In this document: piece by piece, positions 44,085 to 53,603 of the stretch | Layout: the number at the start of each line of letters is the position of its first letter | Position numbering within the stretch: the first letter of the stretch is position 1 | Assembly: GCF_946478805.1 (NCBI RefSeq) | Contig: NZ_CAMLDC010000004.1 | Coordinates: 62,001-126,000 of the forward strand | Source: an uncultured Fluviicola sp. | GTDB taxonomy: Bacteria; Bacteroidota; Bacteroidia; Flavobacteriales; Crocinitomicaceae | Direction of reading: 5' to 3' | Length of the DNA: 64,000 nt | Made by a program: the position numbers and the translations under genes | The notes under the pieces: model-generated | What the model was told of the DNA's origin: nothing | Seen by the model: the letters and a program-made list of their open reading frames with translations, nothing else | Databases searched by the model: none

Positions 44085-45374
44085 ATGGATATTCGGGCTG
44101 TTAAAGTATTGTTAATCTCATTTTTTAGCGTGACTTCTGGTTTTTCCCAGCTGACAAATGATGGATGCAATTCAGCTATTCCTTTATGTCCGGGTGTAAC
44201 TGTTTCCGGTTCAAATATTGGTGCCACTGCTACCGTATGTCCGGGATGCGAAGATGATTTCACCTTCTGTTTTTCCGGAACCAACAGCGTCTGGTATCAA
44301 TTTAACACCAACGTAACGGGAGGTGATGTCACGTTTAACTTCAGTAACCTGATTTTCAATATCCAGGCAACACGTGGAACTGAATTACAGGCGACCATTG
44401 TCCAGGCTGCCGTTCAATGCGATGCTTCAACTTATACTATGGTGAGTAATTGTGAAGCGGGTTCGTCAGTCGGGTTTTCCATTACAGCTTTAGGACTTCC
44501 AGCAAATACAACTTATTACATAATAATCAATGGGGCAAAAAATGCCGGGGCAACTTTGCCTGCTGAAGCTACATTTGACTTAACAGGATCAGGAACCGGC
44601 TTCGACAGGCCTGCTCCGGGACTTTCAATCGGTGGTCCAACAATTACTATATGTCCTGAAAAGCCTACCTCTTTCACTGCTTATTTGACCAATTGCACAG
44701 ACACCAGTAATTTCTATTGGTCTGTTAATGGAATTTTGAAAGCGGTAACCCAAACTTCCTTGTGGCTTACAAGTGATTTACAAAATGGGGATGTCGTTTC
44801 TGTGGAATGTAGTTGTTTTGCCATCTGTCCAGACACCTTGAATTTTGCTTATCCTGCAGTGACAGTTGACCCAATAACAGTTGATGCAGGCTCTGACTTA
44901 ACCATTCAGGCAGGAAGTAGTGTCCAACTTGCAGGCAATTCAAATGGGACGGACTTTATGTGGAGCCCGACGCAAACCTTGAACACTCCCTATTCGATAA
45001 CAACCTACGCAACGCCCGAAGAAACAACTACATATACTTTGACTGCTTTAAATGCAAATTGTTCACTTTCCGATGAGGTAACTGTTTTTGTATCCGACAA
45101 CTTGGATATCCCGGGAAGTTTTTCCCCAAACGGAGATGGGCATAACGACAAATGGATCATTGACGGCATTGCTTTCTATCCCGACGCCCAAGTAGTCATT
45201 TATGATCGCTGGGGACAAAAAATTGCCGAAATTGCCGGATACAGTCTTACAAAAGCTTGGGATGGAACCAATAAAGGCAAACCGGTTTCTGATGGAGTTT
45301 ATTTCTATTCGCTGGATCTTCGCCAGAATAACGACACCAAACCACTTAAAGGAAGTATTACCGTAATCCGCTGA
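44085..45374 (+). CDS. T9SS type B (gliding-motility-associated) sorting domain protein
   Basis: I start at the ATG 44085, which gives a signal peptide (MDIRAVKVLLISFFSVTSGF, then SQ); the longer frame begins inside the divergent gene. Residues about 25-170 form a Cys-containing beta domain (CNSAIPLCPG, GCEDDFTFCFSGTNSVWYQF). Ig/PKD-like segments follow (ITICPEKPTSFTAYL, DAGSDLTIQAGSSVQLAGNS). The C-terminal 90 residues are a type B sorting domain (GSFSPNGDGHNDKWIIDG, IYDRWGQKI, WDGTNKGKPVSDGVYFY). The protein is 429 residues. The next gene, a PorP/SprF protein, is its likely outer-membrane partner; stop and start overlap by one base. Confidence 0.88.
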   Translation: MDIRAVKVLLISFFSVTSGFSQLTNDGCNSAIPLCPGVTVSGSNIGATATVCPGCEDDFTFCFSGTNSVWYQFNTNVTGGDVTFNFSNLIFNIQATRGTELQATIVQAAVQCDASTYTMVSNCEAGSSVGFSITALGLPANTTYYIIINGAKNAGATLPAEATFDLTGSGTGFDRPAPGLSIGGPTITICPEKPTSFTAYLTNCTDTSNFYWSVNGILKAVTQTSLWLTSDLQNGDVVSVECSCFAICPDTLNFAYPAVTVDPITVDAGSDLTIQAGSSVQLAGNSNGTDFMWSPTQTLNTPYSITTYATPEETTTYTLTALNANCSLSDEVTVFVSDNLDIPGSFSPNGDGHNDKWIIDGIAFYPDAQVVIYDRWGQKIAEIAGYSLTKAWDGTNKGKPVSDGVYFYSLDLRQNNDTKPLKGSITVIR

Positions 45375-46300
45375 TGAAAAAGACGCTTCTCTGCATACTT
45401 ATTCTGATAACCAGTTGTTCCTACGGGCAGCAAGTAAGTCACATGTCACAATGGATCCATCACCAATATGCAATTAATCCTGCTTATACAGGAATTAAGA
45501 CTTGTCTTGAAGCGCAATCAACTTTGAGAGGTCAGTGGATTAAGGTGGATGGGGCTCCTTATACAGGTTGGGTAAGCGTTCATGCTCCCTTGCAGGCAAA
45601 AAGGCGCCAATTTTTAAGTGCAAGACATGGTTTGGGAGGAATTGTTTATCTGGACAATATCGGACCGTTTCAAGATATCAGGGTACAACTATCCTACGCA
45701 GGTCATTTCAATTTCTCCCTGACAAATCGTTTGTCCTTAGGTTTGGCAGTTGGGGCAAGGCAACTTTCTTTTGATTTGAACAAAGCAAAACCGCTAACTC
45801 CGGATCCGACTATCAACGGAAGTGCTTCTCAAATCCTTCCTACAGCTACGTTTGGTGCCTGGTGGAATGGAAAAAATTATTTCGCCGGATTTACCTTATA
45901 CGAACTGATTCCGCAAAAATGGAATGTGATCGGAATGAATGCACAATCCCAGATGCATTGGATGGTCACCGGTGGATATAAATTCAACATCAACCCGAAA
46001 GTGGACGTATTCCCCGGAATTTATGTTGCCTACACAAAGAACACTCCTATTGAACTGCAAGTTCATGCATTGATTGAATTTCAACGAAAGTTCAACCTTG
46101 GTTTAGGTTTGAGAAATACAGATGCCTTAATTGCAATGGTCGGGTTCCGGTTCAAAGAGAAGTGGAAATTGGGTTATTCCTACGATTTCATTCTTTCCAA
46201 GATGAGACCGAACACTTTTCACTCACATGAAATAACTCTTTCTTTTTCACCTTGTAAACAACGCAATGAAAGCACTTCCAGTTGTGCAGATTTCGATTGA
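45374..46300 (+). CDS. PorP/SprF family T9SS outer-membrane protein
   Basis: A 308-residue beta-barrel protein with a signal peptide (LLCILILITSCSYGQQ). The family opening is QWIHHQYAINPAYTGI followed by TLRGQWIKVDGAPYTGWVSV; the body contains GLGGIVYLDNIGPFQ, SLGLAVGARQLSFDLN and VGFRFKEKWKLGYSYDF. PorP/SprF proteins help secrete and anchor type B T9SS cargo such as SprB-like adhesins. The start overlaps the stop of the type B cargo gene by one base (TGATG), so this is a dedicated cargo and partner pair. Confidence 0.93.
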   Translation: MKKTLLCILILITSCSYGQQVSHMSQWIHHQYAINPAYTGIKTCLEAQSTLRGQWIKVDGAPYTGWVSVHAPLQAKRRQFLSARHGLGGIVYLDNIGPFQDIRVQLSYAGHFNFSLTNRLSLGLAVGARQLSFDLNKAKPLTPDPTINGSASQILPTATFGAWWNGKNYFAGFTLYELIPQKWNVIGMNAQSQMHWMVTGGYKFNINPKVDVFPGIYVAYTKNTPIELQVHALIEFQRKFNLGLGLRNTDALIAMVGFRFKEKWKLGYSYDFILSKMRPNTFHSHEITLSFSPCKQRNESTSSCADFD

Positions 46301-46397
46301 TTTATTCGGCTATTCAGATTTCACTGTTTATAAGTATCTCTTTCCCTTCTCTATATTGGCTTATTTCTTTCGAAATTTGAAGATAAAGCATTTTTGA

Positions 46398-47363
46398 ATG
46401 AAAAAACAACTTTCCATAATTGCGCTTACTTGTGTATTGGCAGCATGCGTACCGGCAAAAAAATACAATGAACTTCTCGAAAGAGAAAAGGTTTGCAGCG
46501 AAGAACTAAACAAATACAAAACTTCCAGTATTGAAAACGAAGGAAAAGTAAAGGATTTACAAGTAATGGTGGATCAGTTTCGCAAGGACATCATTTCATT
46601 GAAAAAAGACACCCTTGAATTGGGTTCCAATATGCGCTTCCTGCAATCACAATACGATTTAATGGTTGCTCAAAATGAAGCATATGAGCAAAAATTAGAT
46701 CAAATGCGCATGAAAGGACAAAAAGAATCCGCAAACTACCAGGCAGATATTGACTCCAAGAATTTAGAACTTCAGCGAAAAGAGGATGCTCTTAAAACTT
46801 TGGAAAGCGAGTTGATTGCAAAAGAGAAATTGCTTATCGAACGGGAAGAAAGGGTAACAGAATTGGAAGAAATGATCAAGCGCAAGGATGACGCGATGAA
46901 GCAATTAAAAACACGTGTATCTTCTGCATTAAAAGGTTTCGAAAACAAAGGATTGACAGTCGTTGAAAAGAATGGTAAAATCTATGTCTCATTGGAAGCC
47001 AAATTACTTTTCGCCTCCGGAAGTACAACTGTGGAACCTGATGGAAAAAAAGCACTCATTGACCTTGCGAAGGTCTTAGAAACTGAGAAAGACTTGGAAA
47101 TCATCGTTGAAGGTCATACGGACACGGATAAGTTAGCTGCTACAGCTCATCCAAAAAACAACTGGGAACTGAGTGTGCTCCGTTCTACTGCAGTTGTTGA
47201 AATAATGATTGGAAACAGTAAAATGAATCCCATGCAATTAATGGCTGCTGGAAGAGGAGAATATCATCCTGTAGACACAAAGGACAAAGCTAAAAACAGA
47301 CGTATTGAAGTAATCATTTCTCCTAATCTAAACGAGTTGTATCAGATATTGGACGGAAAATAG
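46398..47363 (+). CDS. OmpA family lipoprotein with coiled coil
   Basis: A lipoprotein signal (MKKQLSIIALTCVLAAC) is followed by about 160 residues of coiled coil (LQVMVDQFRKDIISLKKDT, ELQRKEDALKTLESELIAKE) and a C-terminal OmpA peptidoglycan-binding domain (LLFASGSTTVEPDGKKALID, IIVEGHTDTDKLAA, NWELSVLRSTAVV, GRGEYHPVDTK, KNRRIEVIISP). It likely sits on the inner face of the outer membrane and spans to peptidoglycan. The protein is 321 residues. It is monocistronic between the PorP gene and its own terminator. Confidence 0.9.
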   Translation: MKKQLSIIALTCVLAACVPAKKYNELLEREKVCSEELNKYKTSSIENEGKVKDLQVMVDQFRKDIISLKKDTLELGSNMRFLQSQYDLMVAQNEAYEQKLDQMRMKGQKESANYQADIDSKNLELQRKEDALKTLESELIAKEKLLIEREERVTELEEMIKRKDDAMKQLKTRVSSALKGFENKGLTVVEKNGKIYVSLEAKLLFASGSTTVEPDGKKALIDLAKVLETEKDLEIIVEGHTDTDKLAATAHPKNNWELSVLRSTAVVEIMIGNSKMNPMQLMAAGRGEYHPVDTKDKAKNRRIEVIISPNLNELYQILDGK

Positions 47364-47385
47364 TTCCCTGGATGGACATCCAAGA

Positions 47386-47412
47386 AAGGCGCTTTATTTA
47401 AGTGCCTTTTTT
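47386..47412 (+). terminator. Intrinsic terminator after the OmpA lipoprotein gene
   Basis: AAAGGC (47386-47391) pairs with GCCTTT (47405-47410), extended by CTT/AAG inside, followed by a T-run. Confidence 0.75.
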
Positions 47413-47458
47413 TGTGGATTATTCGTAACTTAAAACTACAAAATAAAGGTTAATCAAA

Positions 47459-47818
47459 ATGGAACAAACATTAGTCATTGGAGCAACAACAAAAGAAGAT
47501 CGATATGCAAACAAGGCGATACGCGCATTGAGAAGTCACAAATACCCGGTAGTTGCCTTTGGGCAAAAAGCCGGAACAGTAATGGATGTTGACATTGAAA
47601 CAGAATGGAATCCGGATTGGGATATTGAAACTGTTACATTGTATTTGAATCCGCAAAATCAGGAAGCATATATTGATCGGATTTTGGCTTTGAAACCTAA
47701 TCGGGTAATTTTCAATCCCGGAACTGAGAATCCCGCATTTATTGAGAAATTAAGAGCGGCCAAGATCCATCCGGAAATTGCATGTACTTTGGTATTATTA
47801 TCAATAGGGAATTATTAA
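47459..47818 (+). CDS. CoA-binding domain protein (YccU-like)
   Basis: A 119-residue Rossmann protein. TLVIGATTKEDRYANKAI is the nucleotide-binding opening, and ETVTLYLNPQNQEAYIDRIL with PNRVIFNPGTENPAF follows the family. Such proteins bind CoA in the cytoplasm; their cellular role is unknown. It converges on the Fic gene, with a short hairpin between them. Confidence 0.87.
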   Translation: MEQTLVIGATTKEDRYANKAIRALRSHKYPVVAFGQKAGTVMDVDIETEWNPDWDIETVTLYLNPQNQEAYIDRILALKPNRVIFNPGTENPAFIEKLRAAKIHPEIACTLVLLSIGNY

Positions 47819-47826
47819 CCGAATGC

Positions 47827-47855
47827 AACCCTTGCTCCGATTGAGGGCAAGGGTT
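47827..47855. terminator. Hairpin between converging genes
   Basis: AACCCTTGC (47827-47835) pairs with GCAAGGGTT (47847-47855), 9 bp. No strong T-run; probably the 3' end for both converging transcripts. Confidence 0.55.
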
Positions 47856-47864
47856 AATAATCTA

Positions 47865-48935
47865 CTATGTACTAAGAGCAATGTGCTCTTTTAAGGCATG
47901 AATTACCGTTTCTGCTATTAGACAATGGAATGCATTCTTTTGATCTTCCGGTGCCGTTTCTAAAGCATTATAATACTTCAATCGATTCTCCAACTCCCCT
48001 TTGATGTTTGCAATCGGATACCCGTTCTGCATTAGGATCAGATTCATAATCAATCTGCACGTCCGACCATTTCCATCAATAAACGGGTGAATTCGAACAA
48101 TGCGTTCATGCATTTCTGCAGCCAAAATTATTGGATGGAGAATTGACTTGTTCTCTTTATAATAAACAAAAGCTTCCTCCATGAACGGAACCAATAAATA
48201 AGGCTCAGGAGGCAAATGGGAACTTCCCGAAATACGAACTCCAATTGAACGATAGACTCCTGCATTCTCGCGATCAATTCCTTTCAAAATCAGGTAATGA
48301 ATTTCTTTAAGCACCCGTTCGGAAAATGGTGTCTTATTCTGAACCAATTCACTCAAATACTGAATCGCTTCAGTATGGTTGATCACCTCCAGATGTTCTC
48401 TCACAGATTTTCCACCAACAGTGATCCCATCGTTCACAACAAGAAACGTTTCTTGCAAAGTCAATGTATTTCCTTCAATTCGATTACTTTCATAGGTGTA
48501 ATTCAAATTGAAGTACTCTTCCATTTTACGCAATTGTAATTGGTTCAAAGGTTTTTTAGAAGACCAAATCTCTTGTAAACGTGAACATTCTTTTAGTAAA
48601 TCAGTTAATTCGGGACTGATTAAACCTTCTTGTTTTTTCTTATTAAGCTTATTGTATTTTATTCGTCCTTCTGCGAAACTCATTGCCTGGTCAAATAAAT
48701 GGTTATTGTCTTCAAACAAGGCATAAATACGCTCACCTAACCAAACGGATCGGGTTGTATCTTCATTTAATTTTAAATACTCGATTAGGAGACCGAGATG
48801 TTTTTCAGAAGGTTGTCTGTCTCCTTTTTCGTATTTATTCAATAAGGCAACATCAATACCGGAGAGATGCGACAATTCCTTCAATGTAAAATTAAATTGA
48901 TTGCGTGCATCTTTTAAAATTCCCCCCAAGCTCAT
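47865..48935 (-). CDS. Fic family AMPylase with N-terminal HTH domain
   Basis: A 356-residue protein. Residues 1-60 form an XRE-type helix-turn-helix (TLKELSHLSGIDVALLNKYE). A Fic N-terminal region follows, with the self-inhibitory motif SNRIEGN at 150-156 (Ser150, Glu154). The Fic active site HPFIDGNGRTCR starts at His283. Fic enzymes move AMP from ATP to target proteins; the Glu154 helix should hold the enzyme off. The HTH suggests that it binds its own promoter. No antitoxin gene is adjacent, fitting the class II layout with internal inhibition. Confidence 0.92.
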   Translation of the reverse strand: MSLGGILKDARNQFNFTLKELSHLSGIDVALLNKYEKGDRQPSEKHLGLLIEYLKLNEDTTRSVWLGERIYALFEDNNHLFDQAMSFAEGRIKYNKLNKKKQEGLISPELTDLLKECSRLQEIWSSKKPLNQLQLRKMEEYFNLNYTYESNRIEGNTLTLQETFLVVNDGITVGGKSVREHLEVINHTEAIQYLSELVQNKTPFSERVLKEIHYLILKGIDRENAGVYRSIGVRISGSSHLPPEPYLLVPFMEEAFVYYKENKSILHPIILAAEMHERIVRIHPFIDGNGRTCRLIMNLILMQNGYPIANIKGELENRLKYYNALETAPEDQKNAFHCLIAETVIHALKEHIALST

Positions 48936-48942
48936 CTTATTG

Positions 48943-48974
48943 ACAATATTTATTTAGACAAATTTAGTCAATTT
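48943..48974 (-). promoter_or_regulatory. Candidate operator upstream of the Fic gene
   Basis: On the minus strand TTGAC (about 48974) and GTCAA (about 48943) form the ends of an imperfect inverted repeat, with a further TTGTC between them, just before the Fic start. The HTH domain makes self-regulation plausible. Weak evidence only. Confidence 0.3.
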
Positions 48975-48982
48975 TTCGGGTT

Positions 48983-49012
48983 AAAAAAATCCCCGATCAA
49001 TTTTCGGGGAAT
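48983..49012 (-). terminator. Intrinsic terminator after queA
   Basis: On the minus strand TCCCCGA pairs with TCGGGGA (49010-49004 with 48996-48990), followed by a run of T; it begins 6 nt after the queA stop. Confidence 0.85.
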
Positions 49013-49015
49013 TTT

Positions 49016-50065
49016 TCACAATATTAACATCGCATCACCGTACGAATAGAACTTATATTTTTCCTTAATTGCTTCATGATAGGCTTCCATCATCAAATCA
49101 TGGCCACAAAAAGCAGAAATCATCATCAGTAAAGTTGAAAGAGGTGTATGGAAGTTTGTTACCAAACTATCTGCGATACTGAATTCATATGGAGGAAAAA
49201 TGAATTTATTTGTCCAGCCGTCAAATGCTTTTAGCATGTTATCCGTAGAGACAGAGGTTTCAACGGCACGCATGGAAGTTGTTCCGATTGCACAAACACG
49301 TTTCTTGTTCTTCTTTGCTTCGTTTACAATATTCGCAGCTTTTTCCGTAATGATAACTTGCTCTGAATCCATTTTGTGCTTTGTCAAATCCTCCACTTCC
49401 ACTGAGCGGAAAGTACCCAATCCAACATGCAAAGTAACTTCGGCAAAATTCACACCTTTCAATTCCAAACGTTTCAACAACTCACGTGAGAAATGCAATC
49501 CCGCAGTTGGTGCTGCAACAGCTCCTTCTTCTTTTGCATAAATTGTCTGGTACCGCTCTTCATCCGTTTCCTCAACTTCACGCTTGATATATTTCGGCAA
49601 TGGTGTTTCCCCAAGTTCAGTGATTTTCGCTTTGAACTCTTCGTAAGGACCATCAAACAAGAAACGCAATGTTCTTCCGCGGGAAGTAGTATTATCAATT
49701 ACTTCGGCAACTAATGAATCATCGTCTCCGAAATACAATTTATTTCCAATTCTGATTTTACGTGCCGGATCTACTAATACATCCCACAAAAGGCTTTCAC
49801 GGTTTAATTCTCTTAACAAGAACACTTCGATCTTGGCACCTGTTTTTTCTTTGTTCCCATACATACGAGCAGGAAACACACGTGTATTGTTCATGATCAT
49901 CACATCACCTTCTCCAAAGTAATTGATGATATCCTTAAACAAGCGATGCTCAATTTTTCCGGTATCTCGGTGGATTACCATCAAACGTGCTTCATCACGG
50001 TTTTCACTTGGGTACTCTGCAATCAGTTCGTCCGGAAGGTCAAAACTGAATTCAGAAAGCTTCAT
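49016..50065 (-). CDS. queA: tRNA preQ1(34) S-adenosylmethionine ribosyltransferase-isomerase
   Basis: Transfers the ribosyl part of SAM to 7-aminomethyl-7-deazaguanine in tRNA, making epoxyqueuosine. [20 protein letters not shown] is the family N-terminus, so I prefer the ATG at 50065 over 50074. Other marks: [64 protein letters not shown]. The length of about 350 residues is normal. It has its own promoter overlapping the end of truB. Confidence 0.95.
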   Translation of the reverse strand: MKLSEFSFDLPDELIAEYPSENRDEARLMVIHRDTGKIEHRLFKDIINYFGEGDVMIMNNTRVFPARMYGNKEKTGAKIEVFLLRELNRESLLWDVLVDPARKIRIGNKLYFGDDDSLVAEVIDNTTSRGRTLRFLFDGPYEEFKAKITELGETPLPKYIKREVEETDEERYQTIYAKEEGAVAAPTAGLHFSRELLKRLELKGVNFAEVTLHVGLGTFRSVEVEDLTKHKMDSEQVIITEKAANIVNEAKKNKKRVCAIGTTSMRAVETSVSTDNMLKAFDGWTNKFIFPPYEFSIADSLVTNFHTPLSTLLMMISAFCGHDLMMEAYHEAIKEKYKFYSYGDAMLIL

Positions 50066-50111
50066 TTTATTCATACAAGATGTATTTTTAGCGCTTTAAA
50101 TCAAAAGAGCG

Positions 50112-50142
50112 CAAAAGTATAAAAAATCAGGGTATTTACAAA
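50112..50142 (-). promoter_or_regulatory. Bacteroidota-type promoter of queA
   Basis: On the minus strand TTTG (50142-50139) and TACTTTTG (50119-50112) are separated by 19 nt, an exact match to the TTTG/TANNTTTG consensus. The -33 element lies within the last codons of truB. Confidence 0.7.
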
Positions 50143-50831
50143 GGTTGTTCTTCAATGAATGTTATCCATTCTTCCACACTCTTGGAATCATTAATATCAT
50201 AAATTCCCGATTTGGTTCTTCGAAGTGCAATTAATGTTGCTCCACAACCGATCTTTTGTCCGAAGTCGTGTGCAATGGAACGGATATATGTCCCTTTCGA
50301 ACATGAAATTTCAAAATCAACTTCAGGAAAACGGGCAGTGTTTATAGTGAAATCCATGATTTCAATCGCGTTTGCTTTCAGTTCCTTTTCGATTCCTGCC
50401 CTGGCATAATCATAAGCACGCTTACCGTCAATTTGTTTTGCAGAAAATAAAGGGGGGACTTGTTGTTGCACTCCTAAAAAACCTGATCGGACTTCCTCCA
50501 ATTGTTCCGAAGTAATTCCACTCGTATCCTTATCAGAATTATATTGCGTTTCCAGGTCATAAGAAGGCGTGGTCTTGCCTAGTAGGAACGTTCCGGTGTA
50601 TGTCTTTGAATCAGAAGTGAGACCTTCGATGAGCTTGGTATGTTTACCGATACAAATGACCAACAATCCGGTTGCCAAAGGGTCTAATGTTCCTGCATGA
50701 CCTACCTTGAGTTTTTTCACTCCAAGTTTTTGACGTAAATGCCAACGCAGTTTATTTACAGCATCGAAAGAAGTCCATTTCAAAGGCTTATCGACCAAAA
50801 TGGTGCTTCCTTGGGCAAATTCTGTAATCAT
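50136..50831 (-). CDS. truB: tRNA pseudouridine(55) synthase
   Basis: Makes pseudouridine 55 in the T-loop of tRNAs. The catalytic Asp is in KVGHAGTLDPLATGLLVIC. Other marks: ILVDKPLKWTSFDAVNKLR, YTGTFLLGKTTPSYDLE, PPLFSAKQIDGKRAYDYAR and CSKGTYIRSIAHDFGQ. The length of 231 residues is that of the short TruB form without a PUA domain. The start overlaps the uppP stop by one base. Confidence 0.95.
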   Translation of the reverse strand: MITEFAQGSTILVDKPLKWTSFDAVNKLRWHLRQKLGVKKLKVGHAGTLDPLATGLLVICIGKHTKLIEGLTSDSKTYTGTFLLGKTTPSYDLETQYNSDKDTSGITSEQLEEVRSGFLGVQQQVPPLFSAKQIDGKRAYDYARAGIEKELKANAIEIMDFTINTARFPEVDFEISCSKGTYIRSIAHDFGQKIGCGATLIALRRTKSGIYDINDSKSVEEWITFIEEQPL

Positions 50832-51625
50832 CAGATGATAGTTAATTTATATCCGGATAACAACAAGATAAGAATTGCACCACCAACGATGATACGGTAC
50901 CAGCCAAATAACTTGAAGCCATGTTTGTTTAAAAACCCGATAAATCCTTTGATTGCAATGATTGCGACTATGAAGGCAACAACATTTCCAACAATCAATA
51001 AGTTTACCTGATCACCTGACAATGAATCATGCTTCTCAAAGAAATCCAATGTCTTTTTTGCAGTGGCACCTAACATGGTAGGTAGAGCCAAAAAGAATGA
51101 AAATTCTGCCGCTAGTTTACGGCTCATCTTCTGACTCATACCACCGACGATCGATGCACCCGAACGCGAAACCCCGGGAATCATAGCGATACATTGGAAA
51201 CAACCCACTTTAAAAGCATCCCAATAGGTCATTTCTTCCATTTCATGAATTCGAGGTTTGTTAAACCAATTATCAACAAACAACAGAATAATCCCTCCAA
51301 CCAACAATGAAATGGCAACTGCCATCGGGTTTTCCAATAATTTATCAATATAATCTGAAAGTAGCACTCCCAAAATGGCAGCCGGAATAAATGCTACAAT
51401 CAATTTCAAATAGAACTGAACACTTTGGAAAAACCGCTTGAAGTACAAAACAAATACTGCAAGGATAGCACCCAACTGGATCACAATCATAAACAATTTG
51501 GTGAAATCATCATTTTCAACACCCATTGCAGCTGATCCTAATATCATATGTCCTGTTGACGAAACAGGCAAAAACTCAGTTAGGCCCTCAATGAGAGCCA
51601 ATATAATTGCTTCAAACCAATTCAT
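50831..51625 (-). CDS. uppP: Undecaprenyl-diphosphatase
   Basis: Recycles the C55 lipid carrier for peptidoglycan and polysaccharide by removing one phosphate from undecaprenyl diphosphate. The BacA-family motifs are visible: [16 protein letters not shown] near residues 14-29 and [14 protein letters not shown]. The protein has about eight TM helices in 264 residues. It lies between DUF3098 (3 nt away) and truB (1-nt overlap) in the ftsX-to-queA order typical of the phylum. Confidence 0.95.
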   Translation of the reverse strand: MNWFEAIILALIEGLTEFLPVSSTGHMILGSAAMGVENDDFTKLFMIVIQLGAILAVFVLYFKRFFQSVQFYLKLIVAFIPAAILGVLLSDYIDKLLENPMAVAISLLVGGIILLFVDNWFNKPRIHEMEEMTYWDAFKVGCFQCIAMIPGVSRSGASIVGGMSQKMSRKLAAEFSFFLALPTMLGATAKKTLDFFEKHDSLSGDQVNLLIVGNVVAFIVAIIAIKGFIGFLNKHGFKLFGWYRIIVGGAILILLLSGYKLTII

Positions 51626-51628
51626 GGA

Positions 51629-51877
51629 TTATTCTTGGGAGTTAGAATCTTTTGTTTTCTTCATGATACCGTAAATCATTACGACAAAACCAGCTACGAT
51701 CAAAACAGGGGCAACTGTAATTCGAACGGTAGAAAACAATTCTTTCTCGTGGAACTCTGTCGGAGAATCTGCACCACCGCCAATCATCAAGATATAGCCA
51801 ATAATATTGATTGCTAAACCAATGAAAATGATTCGTAGGTTTTCTTTTTTAATTGGAAAGTCGAATTTATTGTTCAT
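51629..51877 (-). CDS. DUF3098 membrane protein
   Basis: An 82-residue protein with two hydrophobic helices (IIFIGLAINIIGYILMIGGG and VAPVLIVAGFVVMIYGIM) and the conserved opening FDFPIKKENLRI. DUF3098 proteins are nearly always encoded between ftsX and uppP in Bacteroidota, as here. Role unknown; context suggests cell division or cell wall. Confidence 0.88.
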   Translation of the reverse strand: MNNKFDFPIKKENLRIIFIGLAINIIGYILMIGGGADSPTEFHEKELFSTVRITVAPVLIVAGFVVMIYGIMKKTKDSNSQE

Positions 51878-51901
51878 GATATAAATGAATGTGGGGCTAA
51901 A

Positions 51902-52792
51902 TTAATATAAATCATCCAATTTCGCACGTAAATATTTGCTTAGTGCAAACCACGTCGATACAATTGTCAAAACACAACCGATTATCAGTAAGGAAGCAAA
52001 AAGGAGCAAAATATCTATCAGCTTCAAATCAATCTCCACGACATCCAGGATATTATTCAATGCAAAAAACACGGTCATTAAAAATGCCATTCCTATAATT
52101 CCGGAAACCAACCCCTGATATATCGCCTGCTTCAGGAAAGGTCTGCGTATGAATCCACTCGTAGCACCAACCAACTGCATGGTTTTGATGGTAAATCGTT
52201 TAGAATATAATGCCAATCGAATAGTATTGTTGATCATTGCAACAGCAACCACGATCAATAAGGATGCCACCAGTAAAATCAAGAAAACAAATTGCTTGAA
52301 CCCGAGATTTACTTCTTCTAATGCTACTTTGTCGTAATTGACCTCAGCCAACATGTCTCCATATTTGTTGTTCAGGCGGGTTTCAATCTCTTTCATTCCC
52401 TTTTTGGTCACAAAGGAGCTTACCGGCCGGAAGTTGATGGTTGGAGGAAGCGGATTTTCGCCTTCAAAAATAGCCAGGATCTCATCTGAATTTTGATCCG
52501 CTCCTTTAAACTCTTCTATCGCACGTTCCGGGGAAACAAAAACAACTTCTTTAAAACAATCCCATGATTTCAGTTCCTGTCCTACCTGTTTGATATCTTC
52601 CGCATTGTATTCCGATTTAAAGAACAAATCCCCATGCAAATTTTCCCTGGCTTGTTTTTGTAGTGAATCCAAACCGATTACTCCCGCCAAAACCAAACCA
52701 ATCATAAACAAAACCAACGAAATTCCAATTACGGTTGAAATGTAACTAGTTCGTAGCCCCTTCTTTCCTGTCTTTTCGATCCCTTTACTCAT
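51902..52792 (-). CDS. ftsX: Cell division protein FtsX (ABC permease)
   Basis: An inner-membrane protein with four TM helices and a large loop. ISTVIGISLVLFMIGLVLAG is the first helix; the loop includes FKEVVFVSPERAIEEFKG; helices FVFLILLVASLLIVVAVAMI, YQGLVSGIIGMAFLMTVFFA and IDILLLFASLLIIGCVLTIV follow. FtsX works with the ATPase FtsE to activate wall hydrolases at the septum. I prefer the ATG at 52792; the longer frame begins with GTG at 52819. ftsE is not next to it, as is common in this phylum. First gene of its operon. Confidence 0.9.
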   Translation of the reverse strand: MSKGIEKTGKKGLRTSYISTVIGISLVLFMIGLVLAGVIGLDSLQKQARENLHGDLFFKSEYNAEDIKQVGQELKSWDCFKEVVFVSPERAIEEFKGADQNSDEILAIFEGENPLPPTINFRPVSSFVTKKGMKEIETRLNNKYGDMLAEVNYDKVALEEVNLGFKQFVFLILLVASLLIVVAVAMINNTIRLALYSKRFTIKTMQLVGATSGFIRRPFLKQAIYQGLVSGIIGMAFLMTVFFALNNILDVVEIDLKLIDILLLFASLLIIGCVLTIVSTWFALSKYLRAKLDDLY

Positions 52793-52920
52793 CCTCACGA
52801 AATTACACTTTTTAGACACATCCTTTTTTATTAATTTGAGAAGCTATTAACGAAGAAATGAACAAATTTCGACTCGCTGTAAATAGTTTATATTTACGAG
52901 TAACTTTAATAAAGAGTACA

Positions 52921-53547
52921 ATGAAGAAAACACTATTTTACACAGCATCACTAGCATTTATCGCATTCGGAATGACAGCGTGCGGGGGCTCAACGGAATC
53001 AACAACTGAAGAAAATTCTGCAATAACTTACCATTTGGATGCAACTGCGACCACTTTAAAATGGAAAGGGACTTATGCCGGTGATGGACATACACACAAT
53101 GGAACCGTAAAAATTTCTGAAGGTTCGATCACTTATAAAGGCGATACGTTCGAAGCGGGGAGTTTTATTGTGGATATGAAAACAATCGAAAATGATTTGA
53201 CTCCAGAAATGGGTGCTGATGATTTGAACGAATCAATTATGGGCGAAGGTTTGTTCAATACAGCTCAATTCCCGAATGTGGAGGTCAAAATAAACAGTAT
53301 TTCAGATAAGGAAATCGATGCTACACTTAAAGTTGCCGGAAAAGAAGTTCCTGCAAAAATGCCGGTGAAGATTAAGAAAACAGATGAGAAATTGACTGCA
53401 AAAGGCAAATTCACCATCGATTTCTCTGCAATTGACGCGGAAGGATTTAAACCAAATACTGAAAAAGGGAAAGAAACACAATACATCAAACCGGGAGTTG
53501 ACTTCGAATTGAACCTGGTATTGAAAGCTGAGGAAGCAAAAGAATAA
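52921..53547 (+). CDS. YceI family lipoprotein
   Basis: The ATG at 52921 gives a lipoprotein signal (MKKTLFYTASLAFIAFGMTAC). A YceI domain follows (TLKWKGTYAGDGHTHNGTVK, GSFIVDMKTIEND, LFNTAQFPNVEVKI, GKFTIDFSAIDAEGFKP), which forms a lipocalin-like barrel that binds isoprenoid-like lipids in other bacteria. The protein is 208 residues and divergent from ftsX. A TAACTTTA box is 13 nt upstream of the start. Ligand unknown. Confidence 0.9.
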   Translation: MKKTLFYTASLAFIAFGMTACGGSTESTTEENSAITYHLDATATTLKWKGTYAGDGHTHNGTVKISEGSITYKGDTFEAGSFIVDMKTIENDLTPEMGADDLNESIMGEGLFNTAQFPNVEVKINSISDKEIDATLKVAGKEVPAKMPVKIKKTDEKLTAKGKFTIDFSAIDAEGFKPNTEKGKETQYIKPGVDFELNLVLKAEEAKE

Positions 53548-53568
53548 TCGCTTATTCAAACAACTATT

Positions 53569-53603
53569 GAAAGGCTTTCCAATTGAATTGGGGAGCCTTT
53601 TCT
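53569..53603 (+). terminator. Intrinsic terminator after the YceI gene
   Basis: AAAGGCT pairs with AGCCTTT (53594-53600), with an inner CCAATT/AATTGG stem, followed by T-rich sequence. Confidence 0.8.
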
